This document shows, piece after piece, positions 44,601 to 52,654 of a DNA stretch of 64,000 bases (the first letter of the stretch is position 1; every line of letters begins with the position of its first letter). The position numbers and the translations under genes were made by a program. The DNA comes from Lytechinus variegatus (lineage: Eukaryota > Echinodermata > Echinoidea > Temnopleuroida > Toxopneustidae): assembly GCF_018143015.1 (NCBI RefSeq), contig NC_054741.1, positions 38,716,510 through 38,780,509 on the forward strand, given 5' to 3'. The notes below the pieces were generated by a model. The model saw only the letters and a program-made list of their open reading frames with translations. It did no database searches and was not told the origin of the DNA.

Positions 44601-44659
44601 CGATAGGGGGACAGCAGCTGGGACAGGGAGCAGCGGGATTGGTGGCTGCTCCTACATAA
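32614..44659 (+). CDS. GAS8: Dynein regulatory complex subunit 4 (GAS8/DRC4), 11 coding exons, whole gene span
   Basis: DRC4 is a coiled-coil base-plate subunit of the nexin-dynein regulatory complex in motile cilia and flagella. Coding exons are 32614-32616, 36611-36712, 38627-38824, 39379-39585, 40927-40981, 41622-41827, 42287-42454, 42984-43070, 43486-43695, 44101-44166 and 44510-44659. They total 1452 nt and encode 483 aa (human 478). All joins are GT-AG and in frame. The protein starts [18 protein letters not shown], a basic N-terminus like human. It is almost wholly alpha-helical coiled coil, with family hallmarks [56 protein letters not shown] and the C-terminal [17 protein letters not shown]. 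Only the start codon lies in exon 1, and intron 1 (about 4 kb) is packed with repeats. The gene is head-to-head with TAF4 and tail-to-tail with GCSH. Confidence 0.97.
33803..34900 (-). mobile_element. 5'-truncated LINE (CR1/L2-like), antisense in GAS8 intron 1
   Basis: The minus strand encodes late reverse-transcriptase segments: [17 protein letters not shown] then [17 protein letters not shown] (about 34690-34840), then [31 protein letters not shown] and HNYNTRNK (34317-34590). It ends in a 3' tail GGAAATAAATAAATTGAACT with TTGACTTGAC typical of these LINEs. The frame is broken between the segments. It is a dead copy. Confidence 0.75.
34960..36000 (+). repeat. Tandem ~160-bp repeat with AAAGGTCAAGGTCAC motifs, GAS8 intron 1
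   Basis: Units recur at about 158-160 bp (GATAACTT near 35040, 35197 and 35357), each with CTTAACCTAGGCTCATATAA, GGAAGCCTATTGATTTT and GTCAAAGGTCAAGGTCACAG. The fourth unit is interrupted by the element 35505-35880. The unit contains repeated AGGTCA half-sites. Confidence 0.8.
35505..35880. mobile_element. 376-bp inverted-repeat element, ends CCCCTTTCATAAACC
   Basis: The ends are CCCCTTTCATAAACC and GGGTTTATGAAAGG. At least five ATGCGGATAAT motifs in both orientations lie inside. It interrupts a tandem-repeat unit. The flanks are TATA on both sides, consistent with a short AT target duplication. It is non-autonomous. Confidence 0.72.
36107..36293 (-). mobile_element. 187-bp dispersed repeat, copy A, 9-bp flanking duplication
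   Basis: It is flanked by GATGATCAG on both sides (36098-36106 and 36294-36302). Its reverse complement (GGGTTCCATGACA ... GTTGTGTCA) matches 47619-47805 along its length. It includes telomere-like CCTAAACCTAACATAAAACC. The class is unknown. Confidence 0.7.
36611..36712 (+). CDS. GAS8: GAS8 coding exon 2
   Basis: Residues 2-35, the Lys-rich N-terminal tail [20 protein letters not shown] then [14 protein letters not shown]. The acceptor is GTATTAG and the donor CAG|GTATGT. It is 102 nt long, phase 0. Confidence 0.94.
37790..38570 (+). repeat. Degenerate copy of the 39.8-40.7 kb repeat, split by an element
   Basis: The left part (to 37914) holds CACATGATCGAGGTAAAAGG and TCAATGAACTTAG. The right part (38465-38570) holds GTCAGTACTGCAGTTGTATT and GAGGCATACCACTT. 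They match 40480-40560 and 40645-40717 respectively. The palindromic element 37915-38464 separates them. Confidence 0.7.
37915..38464. mobile_element. 550-bp iteron-bearing palindromic element, ends CCCTTTTTACACAGG
   Basis: The perfect terminal inverted repeats are CCCTTTTTACACAGG and CCTGTGTAAAAAGGG. Inside, about a dozen TAACCCCGKACTA motifs occur in both orientations with internal copies of TTTTACACAYG. There are two perfect 20-bp-arm hairpins built from CCCCGTACTATAGGTGGGGC near 38151-38204 and 38381-38434. It has no coding capacity. Confidence 0.82.
38627..38824 (+). CDS. GAS8: GAS8 coding exon 3
   Basis: Residues 36-101, [20 protein letters not shown] onward to ERHQVEIK. It is coiled coil and very close to the vertebrate protein. 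The acceptor TTATTATAG follows an AT-rich tract, and the donor is AAG|GTTTGT. Confidence 0.96.
39379..39585 (+). CDS. GAS8: GAS8 coding exon 4
   Basis: Residues 102-170, [20 protein letters not shown] to [15 protein letters not shown]. It is coiled coil, with acceptor TTGCATAG and donor ATG|GTAAGA. Confidence 0.96.
39779..40720 (+). repeat. Tandem ~163-193 bp repeat with AAGGTCAAAGGTCA motifs, GAS8 intron 4
   Basis: About five units with CATCATAACTT landmarks at about 39874, 40067, 40229, 40392 and 40554. Most units carry CACATGACCAAGGTCAAAGG followed by TCATTTAGGGTCAATGAACT. The left edge is a hairpin GTCTCACCTGC...GTGAGAC. The right edge contains GCAGGTGAGAC. It is a dispersed structured repeat with a partner copy at 37790-38570. 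Confidence 0.85.
40927..40981 (+). CDS. GAS8: GAS8 coding exon 5
   Basis: Residues 171-188 plus one base of codon 189: [18 protein letters not shown]. It is a short 55-nt exon with acceptor CCTCTTAG and donor G|GTAAGA. The split codon joins to exon 6 to give [11 protein letters not shown]. Confidence 0.94.
41622..41827 (+). CDS. GAS8: GAS8 coding exon 6
   Basis: Residues 189-257, [20 protein letters not shown] through the conserved [19 protein letters not shown]. The acceptor is TTATCCTAG and the donor AAG|GTAATA. Confidence 0.96.
42287..42454 (+). CDS. GAS8: GAS8 coding exon 7
   Basis: Residues 258-313, [20 protein letters not shown] through [14 protein letters not shown]. It is coiled coil, with acceptor TGCCATAG and donor GCG|GTATGT. 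Confidence 0.96.
42984..43070 (+). CDS. GAS8: GAS8 coding exon 8
   Basis: Residues 314-342, [20 protein letters not shown] then DVLEQRFEQ, the core of the GAS domain. The acceptor is TTCTTACAG and the donor CAG|GTGAGC. Confidence 0.96.
43486..43695 (+). CDS. GAS8: GAS8 coding exon 9
   Basis: Residues 343-412, [20 protein letters not shown] through [16 protein letters not shown], in the GAS domain. The acceptor is CACCTACAG and the donor GAG|GTACGT. A long GAT-type triplet microsatellite follows in the intron. Confidence 0.96.
43825..43965 (+). repeat. (GAT)n / (GGT) triplet microsatellite, GAS8 intron 9
   Basis: About 140 bp of imperfect GAT/GGT/ATT triplets. The His-rich open frame on the minus strand is an artefact. 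Confidence 0.92.
44101..44166 (+). CDS. GAS8: GAS8 coding exon 10
   Basis: Residues 413-434, [20 protein letters not shown] then CK. The acceptor is TTCCCTGTAG and the donor AAG|GTAAGA. It is 66 nt long, phase 0. Confidence 0.96.
44510..44659 (+). CDS. GAS8: GAS8 coding exon 11 (stop codon)
   Basis: Residues 435-483, [20 protein letters not shown] onward, ending [12 protein letters not shown] and TAA. The C-terminal GQG.AGLV..PT tail matches the human ending, so the chain is complete. Confidence 0.96.
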   Translation, partial: AHNDLLRTYEAKLQAFGVPTEELGFKPLESTIGGQQLGQGAAGLVAAPT

Positions 44660-46200
44660 TCTTGTTCTATGGTTACTTACCATTCTAAGAACATTTGTGG
44701 AATATTCATATAAACTCACTTTATCATCTTGAATTTTCAAAGTCATACTGGAAGTACATCATTTTCTGATTGGTTTGATATGTATCTTCAGTAGCAAGTC
44801 TGTGACACCCTCCATTTATTCTCTCTTGAATATCATTAGCCATTCTGCAAGTACCAACTATCTCACTAGTTGATATTTATTTTGGAAGAATGTCTACGAC
44901 CCATACTTTTCATTGTTATTTTGTAAACATGCACATACCAAAGTACATCATTGATTTAGGCATTAAGTGTCTTTATGTATCACAATTACTTCGAGCATCA
45001 ATTAGTTACACAATTGAAGCATTCACAAAAAAATGTTCTTATGATCTAATATTGAAATAAAAATAAATGCCCAATATCACATATTGAAACACAACAGTCC
45101 TGACATCAGAGAGAAACAAATTGCATGTAATAGAATGTTATCTTTATTATGTGCATTACCTTTTCCGTCCAAAATCAAATTATTTTAGGAAGCCCAGGGA
45201 TATTTATTTTTTAGTTTAACTTTTACCTTTCAGAATTCTCTGATATTTGAATTGGGTGGGGACGGATCTTAGGCTCACCTTCTACATTTCAAGTATTTGT
45301 AGAGTTGAAAGATATTACACTCTTTGGTTGAACTATTATTGGTAATATCATCACACTACCTTAGATTGTGACTAGAGAAGCCTGTCCATCATATTATCCC
45401 AAGTGCTTATATTTTTCAAAGAAAAAATTATTAGCATTTTGTAACTTAAATACCCAAATTCACAAAGATGATAGAGAATATGTCATTACAATTTCCTTAC
45501 AAACATGGTTCATACAGATTTCATGCATTAACACTTGATTCAACATACATTCTGTATTTAGACAGGTCTAGTAATGATTGCTAACCAAGCATCACTGTTT
45601 GTCATAGGATGCTAAATTCATGATTGCATTTGATTGTTGCTGGGCTTGAAAAATGAATGAGCCTAATGTTTACGTAAATTACTTTTTATGAACCCTTTTG
45701 GACCCTTTTATTAAGATTATGTGCTAAATTTAGCACGACCAAAGGATGACATTTGCATGAACCATTGATTCAAATGCACCTTTATGAATTTGGGCTAGAG
45801 ACCTTCAATTGATTCATGTTGCAGGATGTAGGTCTTACAGAGGCATCAAAATTCATATGTGGTATATATTCTACACTTTGTGTGTTTAAGTTAATTCACT
45901 TTACACATTGAGTTCATACAGGTGTACTTATATTTTATGTAAATATTTGTAAAAAAAATATTGGATTATAGAAAATTTGTAAAAGTTCATTGCTTTGATG
46001 AACATATGTTTGTTCATCAATGTGAATAAAATGCTTATAAGAGTGTACAATTATACTTCTGGTTCGTTTTTCAAGAAGTGATTTGGCATATATTACACAA
46101 CACAAAGTAATCAGTAATCACATTTCAATCATTATTTGTCTCTCCGCTTTCTTCACACATAAACACCAATGCGTAAAACTGTTTTCCATTCTTTTGTCAA
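44660..46200 (+). other. GAS8 3' UTR and downstream DNA
   Basis: AT-rich DNA with candidate polyadenylation signals at 45056-45067 and 46025-46030. No exon or recognised repeat is visible. Confidence 0.4.
45056..45067 (+). terminator. Candidate proximal poly(A) signals of GAS8
   Basis: Two adjacent AATAAA hexamers lie about 400 nt after the GAS8 stop codon. A further AATAAA at 46025-46030 could serve as a distal site. Which is used cannot be told from sequence. Confidence 0.4.
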
Positions 46201-46204
46201 CCCT

Positions 46205-46620
46205 TAAAGGGGAAGTTTGCCCTAAAGAAAAGTTTGTTGTAAAAATAGCAGAAAATTATTAAATATATTGGTGAAGTTTTGAGGAAAATCCATTAAAGAT
46301 TAGACTTTCAAGTTTGGGATTGGTGACGTCATAACGAGCAGCTGCCCCTTATGTTATGTAATATAAATGCATAAATTTCAATTTTTTAATGGTTCGTGGG
46401 GAATTTTTTTTAGGAAGGGGTGTGAAATGAAGTGTCTATTGATATACTGAAGGTACAGTGAAAACCATTTTCAATTTTCTGAGAAAATGACATTTCATTG
46501 ATTTTTACCACATGATATGTAGGAAAGTCAAATAATTAAAGTTCTAACTTTTTTACTCTGATGGATTTTTCTCCATTACAGTAATATTCTTTTTTCTGCC
46601 ATTTTTACAGCTAACTTTTT
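46205..46620 (+). repeat. Possible repeat beginning TTAAAGGGGAAGTTTGCCC
   Basis: The sharp start TTAAAGGGGAAGTTTGCCCT, followed by TGACGTCATAACGAGCAGCT, has the look of an element end. No matching inverted right end was found before 46700, so it may be a truncated copy. Confidence 0.3.
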
Positions 46621-47259
46621 GTAATGGAGGCACAAACAAGGCACTTTAAACATCTAGTTCACTTTTCTTCTAAACCCTTCCCTCTCTTCTGCCATATTTT
46701 TTTCTCTTATCCTCCCTCTTCCACTGAATGTCTTTCTCAGTCTCTTGCTCAGTCACCTATCAAAATGTCCTAACTATCCTCTTTTATTTTTATTATTTTT
46801 TAATATCCACCCTTCTCTTTCGTTTTCTAGACACCTATCCATCTCTCCCTGTCACATCCCCACTCCCTTAGGAGAAGGGCTAATTAACATAAACATATTT
46901 CATACCCAATAAGCCAGTTCGTGGTTAGCTCATGATCAACTTCTCATTGTCTGCCATTGGCACATTTAAACTATTGTTCAGGCTTCTGTCAAATACCAGT
47001 GATTTTGAAGACTCTAATTATTACTCTTCAGCTTGGATGTGATAAAATGAATATTTCGAAAGGAATACATGAATAATCATAAAATCACAAATGCCTATGT
47101 CAGTGAATTTGAAAGCCACCTTCATGGTTATCTCAAATGACCATTTTCTGCTCGTGCGCAATTTACAACCTTGAACAGGCTTATAGGGTTTATTTGGTCA
47201 GACTACGTCTCATGAATATTCATGTAACAGAATACAGCATAATTTCTAACGCTATAATC

Positions 47260-47400
47260 AGCTCAACTGGTGTGGCATAATTGGTAAAACCATTCACTAC
47301 TGAAATTTTTACGGCAGTAAAGATCATTGATGTGGGTTCAAATATCGCCGAGAAGAAATTTTCAAAGTTCTCTTTTTTATGAAAAATTGAGCCAAGACTC
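47260..47400 (+). mobile_element. Possible tRNA-derived SINE head
   Basis: TGGCATAATTGG (47273-47284) fits the RNA polymerase III A-box consensus and GGTTCAAATAT (47335-47345) approximates a B box. The spacing is longer than in a tRNA, so this is a decayed SINE head at best. Confidence 0.3.
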
Positions 47401-47618
47401 TGAAAAGTCCAAGATTTGTAGTCTGATTCAAATCCTCCAAATCAAAGTTAGCCCCTATCATGTGTGTGTAAAAAACATACTCATCCCAGTCCTGTTCAGC
47501 TCTCTCTGTTGTCATTCTAAGATTTTCTCTTTCACTTCTTTTCTCCATCATTCTTGAGTTTCCTGTTTCAACCACCTCTTCCATTCACAATTATTTTCCT
47601 CTTCAAATGTATCCCCAC

Positions 47619-47805
47619 GGTTCCATGACAACTGCTCTGGCGACAAGTACTCTGCTATAAATTCTGCGCACTAATGGAATGACAAACTTCAACCCTGGAC
47701 TTAGCATTATATACCTATCCTAAACCCAACATAAAACCATTCTGCAGCCCTAATTCTAACCCTACATCTTAGATGAAATAAAGCCCGGAGCAACTGTCGT
47801 GTCAT
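47619..47805 (+). mobile_element. Dispersed repeat, copy B of 36107-36293
   Basis: It runs from GGTTCCATGACAACTGCTC to CGTGTCAT. It shares ACAAACTTCAACC-type DNA, CCTATCCTAAACCCAACATA and CATCTTAGATGAAAT with copy A in opposite orientation. The 9 bases outside each end agree at 6 of 9 positions. Confidence 0.65.
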
Positions 47806-47878
47806 CTATCCACGTCCATTTTGAAAGTGAAATCAACCTGATTGAATTACCAAGTAATGAGTCTGGTACGAAACAGAT

Positions 47879-48016
47879 AAATGAAAGTTTGAGAAAAATC
47901 TGACAAATAGTGAAAAAGTTATGAACATTTGAATATTGCGATTACTAATGCTATGGAGATCCTCGAATTGGCAATGCGACAGAGATGTGTGATGTCACTT
48001 GTGCAACTCTCCCCAT
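47879..48016 (+). repeat. Left copy of an inverted repeat pair
   Basis: It matches the reverse complement of 49147-49288 closely (GAAAGTTTGAGAAAAATC, AACATTTGAATATTGC, CTAATGCTATGGAGATCCTC, TTGGCAATGCGACA, TGTGTGATGTCAC). Weaker similarity continues towards the centre. Confidence 0.8.
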
Positions 48017-48086
48017 TACTTTAGTATATATTTCACTTACATTGCCTCTTTCATCACATCTATCAGTAGATCATGTGTTCTTTCTA

Positions 48087-49029
48087 CAGTGCGTATCAAA
48101 AAAAGTTTACACTTTGAAAAAGACCCGAGAATTGAAAAATATGCAACATGTGGGTAATTTTTTTAACATATATTCTCGGGTTTGGGTCTCATCTATCCAA
48201 TGGAAGTAAAAGTTTTGAGAGAATATCACATATCCGTGAACACTGTCCATTTTTGCAAAGCTCGCAGAAATCTTTGGTTGCGCAGAAGTGCTCGTTTTCA
48301 CGCTGTGTCAAGGGGAAAGGGCGAAATCAAACTTACCCTGCAAAACATTTCTCATACATTTCCCTTGCCCTTTTAGTCAATTGTAATAAAACGAATACAT
48401 TCAAGCATTTATAACAATTTTGCCACCCAAAATGAAATTTCAATACTTTGTAAGCACAATCATTACCCATTTTGCGCCAGCTGAATCTGAGGACATAACT
48501 GAATCTGAAGAACAGTTTACATCAGACATATCCAGCATTTTTTCACGAAGTTTTTATCATTTAAAGTGGGTTTACATTTCATTTTTCATTTAATACTCAC
48601 TTCTCTACACTTTTCCAAAGCTTGACGATAACTAACTAAATGAAAATTAAGCCTAAGCCACTTCATGTAAATCACAGCTCAGTGTAAAGCAAATATCGTC
48701 ACGATGGCCTCGGTGTGTGGGGGAGCGGGGTGGGCACAATGCACTCTTCAAAGTGTTTTAAGCAAGGAAACAAGTTAAAAAGGTAAAAGATATCTTCAAA
48801 TCAATTTTACTAGGTAAATTCCACGTGTTCTCCATGATTAAGGTCTACTTTTATTCGCATAACTATTTCAAAGTTCTGCGCAAATCATTTTTCACTAACT
48901 TTTTAAAAGTAAGTGGTGCTTACTCAAGCGGAAATATTTTTCGACATAATGAAGAAAAATCACCAGGATATTACCAGTGTATATTTTTACAGGATTTTTT
49001 CTAAGTGTAAACTTTTTTGATACGCACTG
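48087..49029. mobile_element. Complete 943-bp Tc1/mariner-like MITE
   Basis: The ends CAGTGCGTATCAAAAAAAG and its inverted partner are about 27 bp long with a one-base length difference. They are flanked by TA on both sides (48085-48086 and 49030-49031). No transposase frame is present. A related truncated copy is at 3933-6635. The TA target and CAGT start fit Tc1/mariner. Confidence 0.82.
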
Positions 49030-49146
49030 TATAGGAGGGCATGTAATACAGATTTTTAAAGAATATATCATAGATAAAGAGTTTGTATCACCACAAGATA
49101 AAGCAGAAAGAGACATTTTGAGGGTATTTTATAGTCCATCAAAGGG

Positions 49147-49288
49147 AAAGGTGTTCACATGTGACATCACACATCCTTGTCGCATTGCCAATGGGAGGAT
49201 CTCCATAGCATTAGTGATTGCAATATTCAAATGCTCATAACTTTCTCATTATTTGTTTGATTTTTCTCAAACTTTCTTTGTTCTTATT
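49147..49288 (-). repeat. Right copy of an inverted repeat pair
   Basis: Inverted partner of 47879-48016. The Tc1/mariner-like MITE sits between the two copies, near the centre of the arrangement. Confidence 0.8.
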
Positions 49289-49399
49289 CTTTGATTTTTC
49301 TGTTTCGACACAAGCCTACTTATTCCAAAGGTTTCATTCCATTTTAAAGGAATAACACTAACACTTGAATTCAAAAGCTGGACATTTTTTTTAGTTTAG

Positions 49400-52250
49400 A
49401 GAAACTTTGGCTCAATGATTAGAATACCAACCAGAAATATTAAATTTGTTCAATACAAAACACTCGAGACATTCTTGTATATTTCTTGTACATTCTTGTA
49501 TTATTCATCCAGTCATCTTCCAATGGATAAATCGAAACATTACCATACTGATCCTTGAATGATCAGTTTCATGATTCCTAATATACTTTAATAGTCGATA
49601 CTCTGCACAGATATAATGCTAACTTTCCTCCAAGCATAATCGTAGTTATGCTTTTATAAATGGTTCAAAACATGTATTCACGATAAATTGTACACAACAA
49701 TAAATTGAAACTTTGAATTGAATAGCTCTGGATACATTTGATTGCTATCGACAGATTGCTAAAGTCGCTAATAATACCAGCAAAAACGTAATGGTATAAT
49801 CATGCTCCTTCATGGCTCCATTTAACTTTCCATCGATAGTGACTTCATTGAAACTGAATTTGATTGGTTGTTCAGCAATATTACCATGACAATTGCCATC
49901 AACAATGATTGATTTTCTGCAATGGGGTCATGGGATATCCCCTGTGCACTATTTAGTTAATGAGCACAACTTAAACATTTAAGAACCACTTTGAACATGA
50001 ATAATGGTGAAACAGCTACAAGGTGGCCATTGGAAACAGATACTGTACTCTATCCTCCAGGTTAAGGATGGTAAAATTAATCACATATAAGTGAAAGATT
50101 CCGATAATGGTCTTACTAACCCACCCGTCCCCCTAAAAAAAAAGCCCCTTGCTGCTGGAGATATACCATGTGAAAGCATTGTTAATATAACAATGGTCCT
50201 GTAATCCATGGACCTAGGATTAAATCAGAGTTGCCTAGTACCCTTTGTAAATAAGTCACATGATCATTTTACCATAAAATGATAATTAATACTATTTGAT
50301 ATTGCAAGTTTTAAATGCAATGTGTCTCAGCCATGAAATCACAATAACAATATATTAAACATGTGCAGTGCACAGAACAGAGATAAATTAATGAGAAGGG
50401 TAGTCCTTTTTAACTTTAAAAAAACCTACAAAACTTCTTTGAAGTTGACAATAATGGACAGTAACTTAAAAAAACACACACACATAAAGAAAAATGGGAT
50501 CAAGAGAAACCCTTTAGAAATTTCTTGAAGCACACAAACCAAAATGGAGCTGAAGTAACCATATATTAAATTAATGGATAAATTATTGTGTCAGAACTAT
50601 TTGTAATTATCTTTAATTATTCAGTTAATAGCACTGAGTTGAAAGATGCCAAAATTCCCGACTCATCGCTATTTTTAGATTTTGTGGTATCACACACCTT
50701 TTTATTCTCAATTTGAATTTGCTTGCTTCAACAAATTAACAAAGTAACCAAATTGGATTATTTTGATCAGGTCAGGAACTGTTGTGCATTACAAAAAAAA
50801 AATCATGACTTAATCAGTGATTTATATCTGATTGATTATTCAATTATCTGTTCATTTGCCTTATTTTTATCAGCATTATTCATCACGCTAATGGCTTAAG
50901 TAACATCCAAGTGCCATTAATAATAATGCAGTTCTTGTATAGTGCATATCTTATTGTGATATAACATCCTTATGCTGAACTTTGCAAACTAAACTTAGTT
51001 TACTACACTAAATATTGAAAACTTACTACATTATCAAATAAATTTCTAATGGAAACATAAAATATGCTTTCTGTGAAGGGAATATATGACAGCCAAGGAG
51101 TCTTCAAATCAAAGGCACTCATCTTTATACTGATCAGCAACATATTTCTACATTTTTGTTGATTCATTATGCAAAGTAGATTACTAGTCGCTAAAGGTCA
51201 TGGCAGTGCAGAAAAGCAAGAATGAAAAATACATATTTGTTGTACATCACAAGTGAAACCATGTCAACTTGTCAAAAAATTATTACCTTTAATTTCAATT
51301 TGAATATTAATATTCCATTGGATGGCTCAGAATGGAATACTAGTACCTGAGATATTCCAAGAGTAAGGGCCAATATTAAACAATCAGCATATGAGTGAAA
51401 TATTGGCCCCAACAAGTGGAATATTTGTGTTATTCCATGAAAGAAAGCAATCCAATATAATCATTATTATCTATCACATCCCCATCCCCCTAGAAAAAAG
51501 GGGGGGGGATTTTGATTGAGAATTTTGATTGAGGAGACATGTCACTTACCACAATGAGTAAATATGCCCTCACTGTAAGGTCAAATGCTACTTACATGTA
51601 GTTCATTATGACAAAGTGTCAGTCTTCGCACTCTATGCTGCAGATTGTTTGTGCATCCACGCATGCGCATTGGACTGTTCAATACAGTCTCATATTGAAC
51701 AGCAAGTTTTGTACACTAGCCTATGGGATATTCATTGGATTTCGGTCCTTTGTTCAATAAGCTCCTTTATTGAACAGGCAATTGATGCAGACTAAACTAT
51801 GCATTACTGATGCATCGCTAAATCACCCTATATTGATAATAATATTTGAAATTGTTCATTTCAAATTTCAAGGTTTGTTTCCTAATATAAAAGCTCTCAT
51901 CACACTGCACCGAACTTAAAGTTTCACCAATGATTCTCAACTTTAAATTTACTTGCAGTTTCAGACTGTGTGAAGAGAACTAGGCTGGCATCTGCTTACG
52001 AAGCAACATCTTAACATAGGGATTATGGAACAGGGAGTCCTTTACTCTCTCTTCACACCAGATGAAATTACAAGTAAACTCGAGGTTACGAAACAATAAA
52101 CTTCATTTTCGCTCATGCTGTCTGAAGAGATCTAGAATGATATCATCAACAACTATGCTTCATGCATTCCACATACTTTTTTACATTACATTCCATTCCG
52201 CTATAGTACACAAGTAGAGTAGTATACACAGCATCCCCAAATTCGCTAAA
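49400..52250. other. GAS8/GCSH spacer, mostly unassigned AT-rich DNA
   Basis: Only minor items are seen: a possible decayed SINE head near 49405 (TTTGGCTCAATGATTAGA with a weak downstream TTGTTCAATAC) and the dispersed repeat at 51327-51508. No coding exon was seen on either strand. Confidence 0.4.
51327..51508. repeat. Dispersed repeat, copy 2
   Basis: Partner of 19071-19228, with the same order of shared blocks (ATTCCAAGAGT, AATATTGGCCCCAACAAGTG, TTATTCCATGAAA) and a C/G-rich end. Confidence 0.6.
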
Positions 52251-52262
52251 TTCTTCCCATCT

Positions 52263-52268
52263 TTTATT
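52263..52268 (-). terminator. Candidate poly(A) signal of GCSH
   Basis: A minus-strand AATAAA lies about 290 nt past the GCSH stop, beyond the small MITE at 52386-52519. If used, the MITE is part of the mature 3' UTR. Confidence 0.35.
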
Positions 52269-52385
52269 TTCACATCTTCGCAATCAGGTAAATATCAAAC
52301 AGGAAGAATACTGATTTATGATGTATGGTGCACCTTCCTCTTGATGTAATGATTCCCGAGGTCAAAGTTCATAGAGTCACAGGAC

Positions 52386-52519
52386 ACCATTTCATGAGGC
52401 GTATTGTTAGTAATTTTCATTGACATCATTCAAAAGCTACCAATCAATACCTGTGCATCTGATTGGCTGGGTGAAGATTCATCAGTAAAAATTACTAACA
52501 AGCTACTACATGAAATGGT
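52386..52519. mobile_element. 134-bp MITE in the presumed GCSH 3' UTR
   Basis: ACCATTTCATG and CATGAAATGGT end repeats with inner TTGTTAGTAATTTT / AAAATTACTAACAA pairing give a foldback structure. It lies 38 bases beyond the GCSH stop. A decayed copy is in TAF4 intron 5 (18866-18990). Confidence 0.75.
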
Positions 52520-52556
52520 ACTTGTGCCTTATAATGATAGTCTAGTAGATGCATCA

Positions 52557-52654
52557 TCATTCATCAAGGTCTTCTACAAATTTGTTGTATTGTTCCTCGG
52601 TCATTAGATCATCAATCTCTGATGGATTGCTCAGCTTCATCTTCACTATCCACC
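52557..52654 (-). CDS. GCSH: GCSH coding exon 5 (stop codon)
   Basis: Residues 143-174, [20 protein letters not shown] then [12 protein letters not shown] and TGA. The acceptor is TTTTTTCAG. The stop is only 38 bases from an inverted-repeat element (52386-52519) that should lie in the 3' UTR. Confidence 0.96.
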
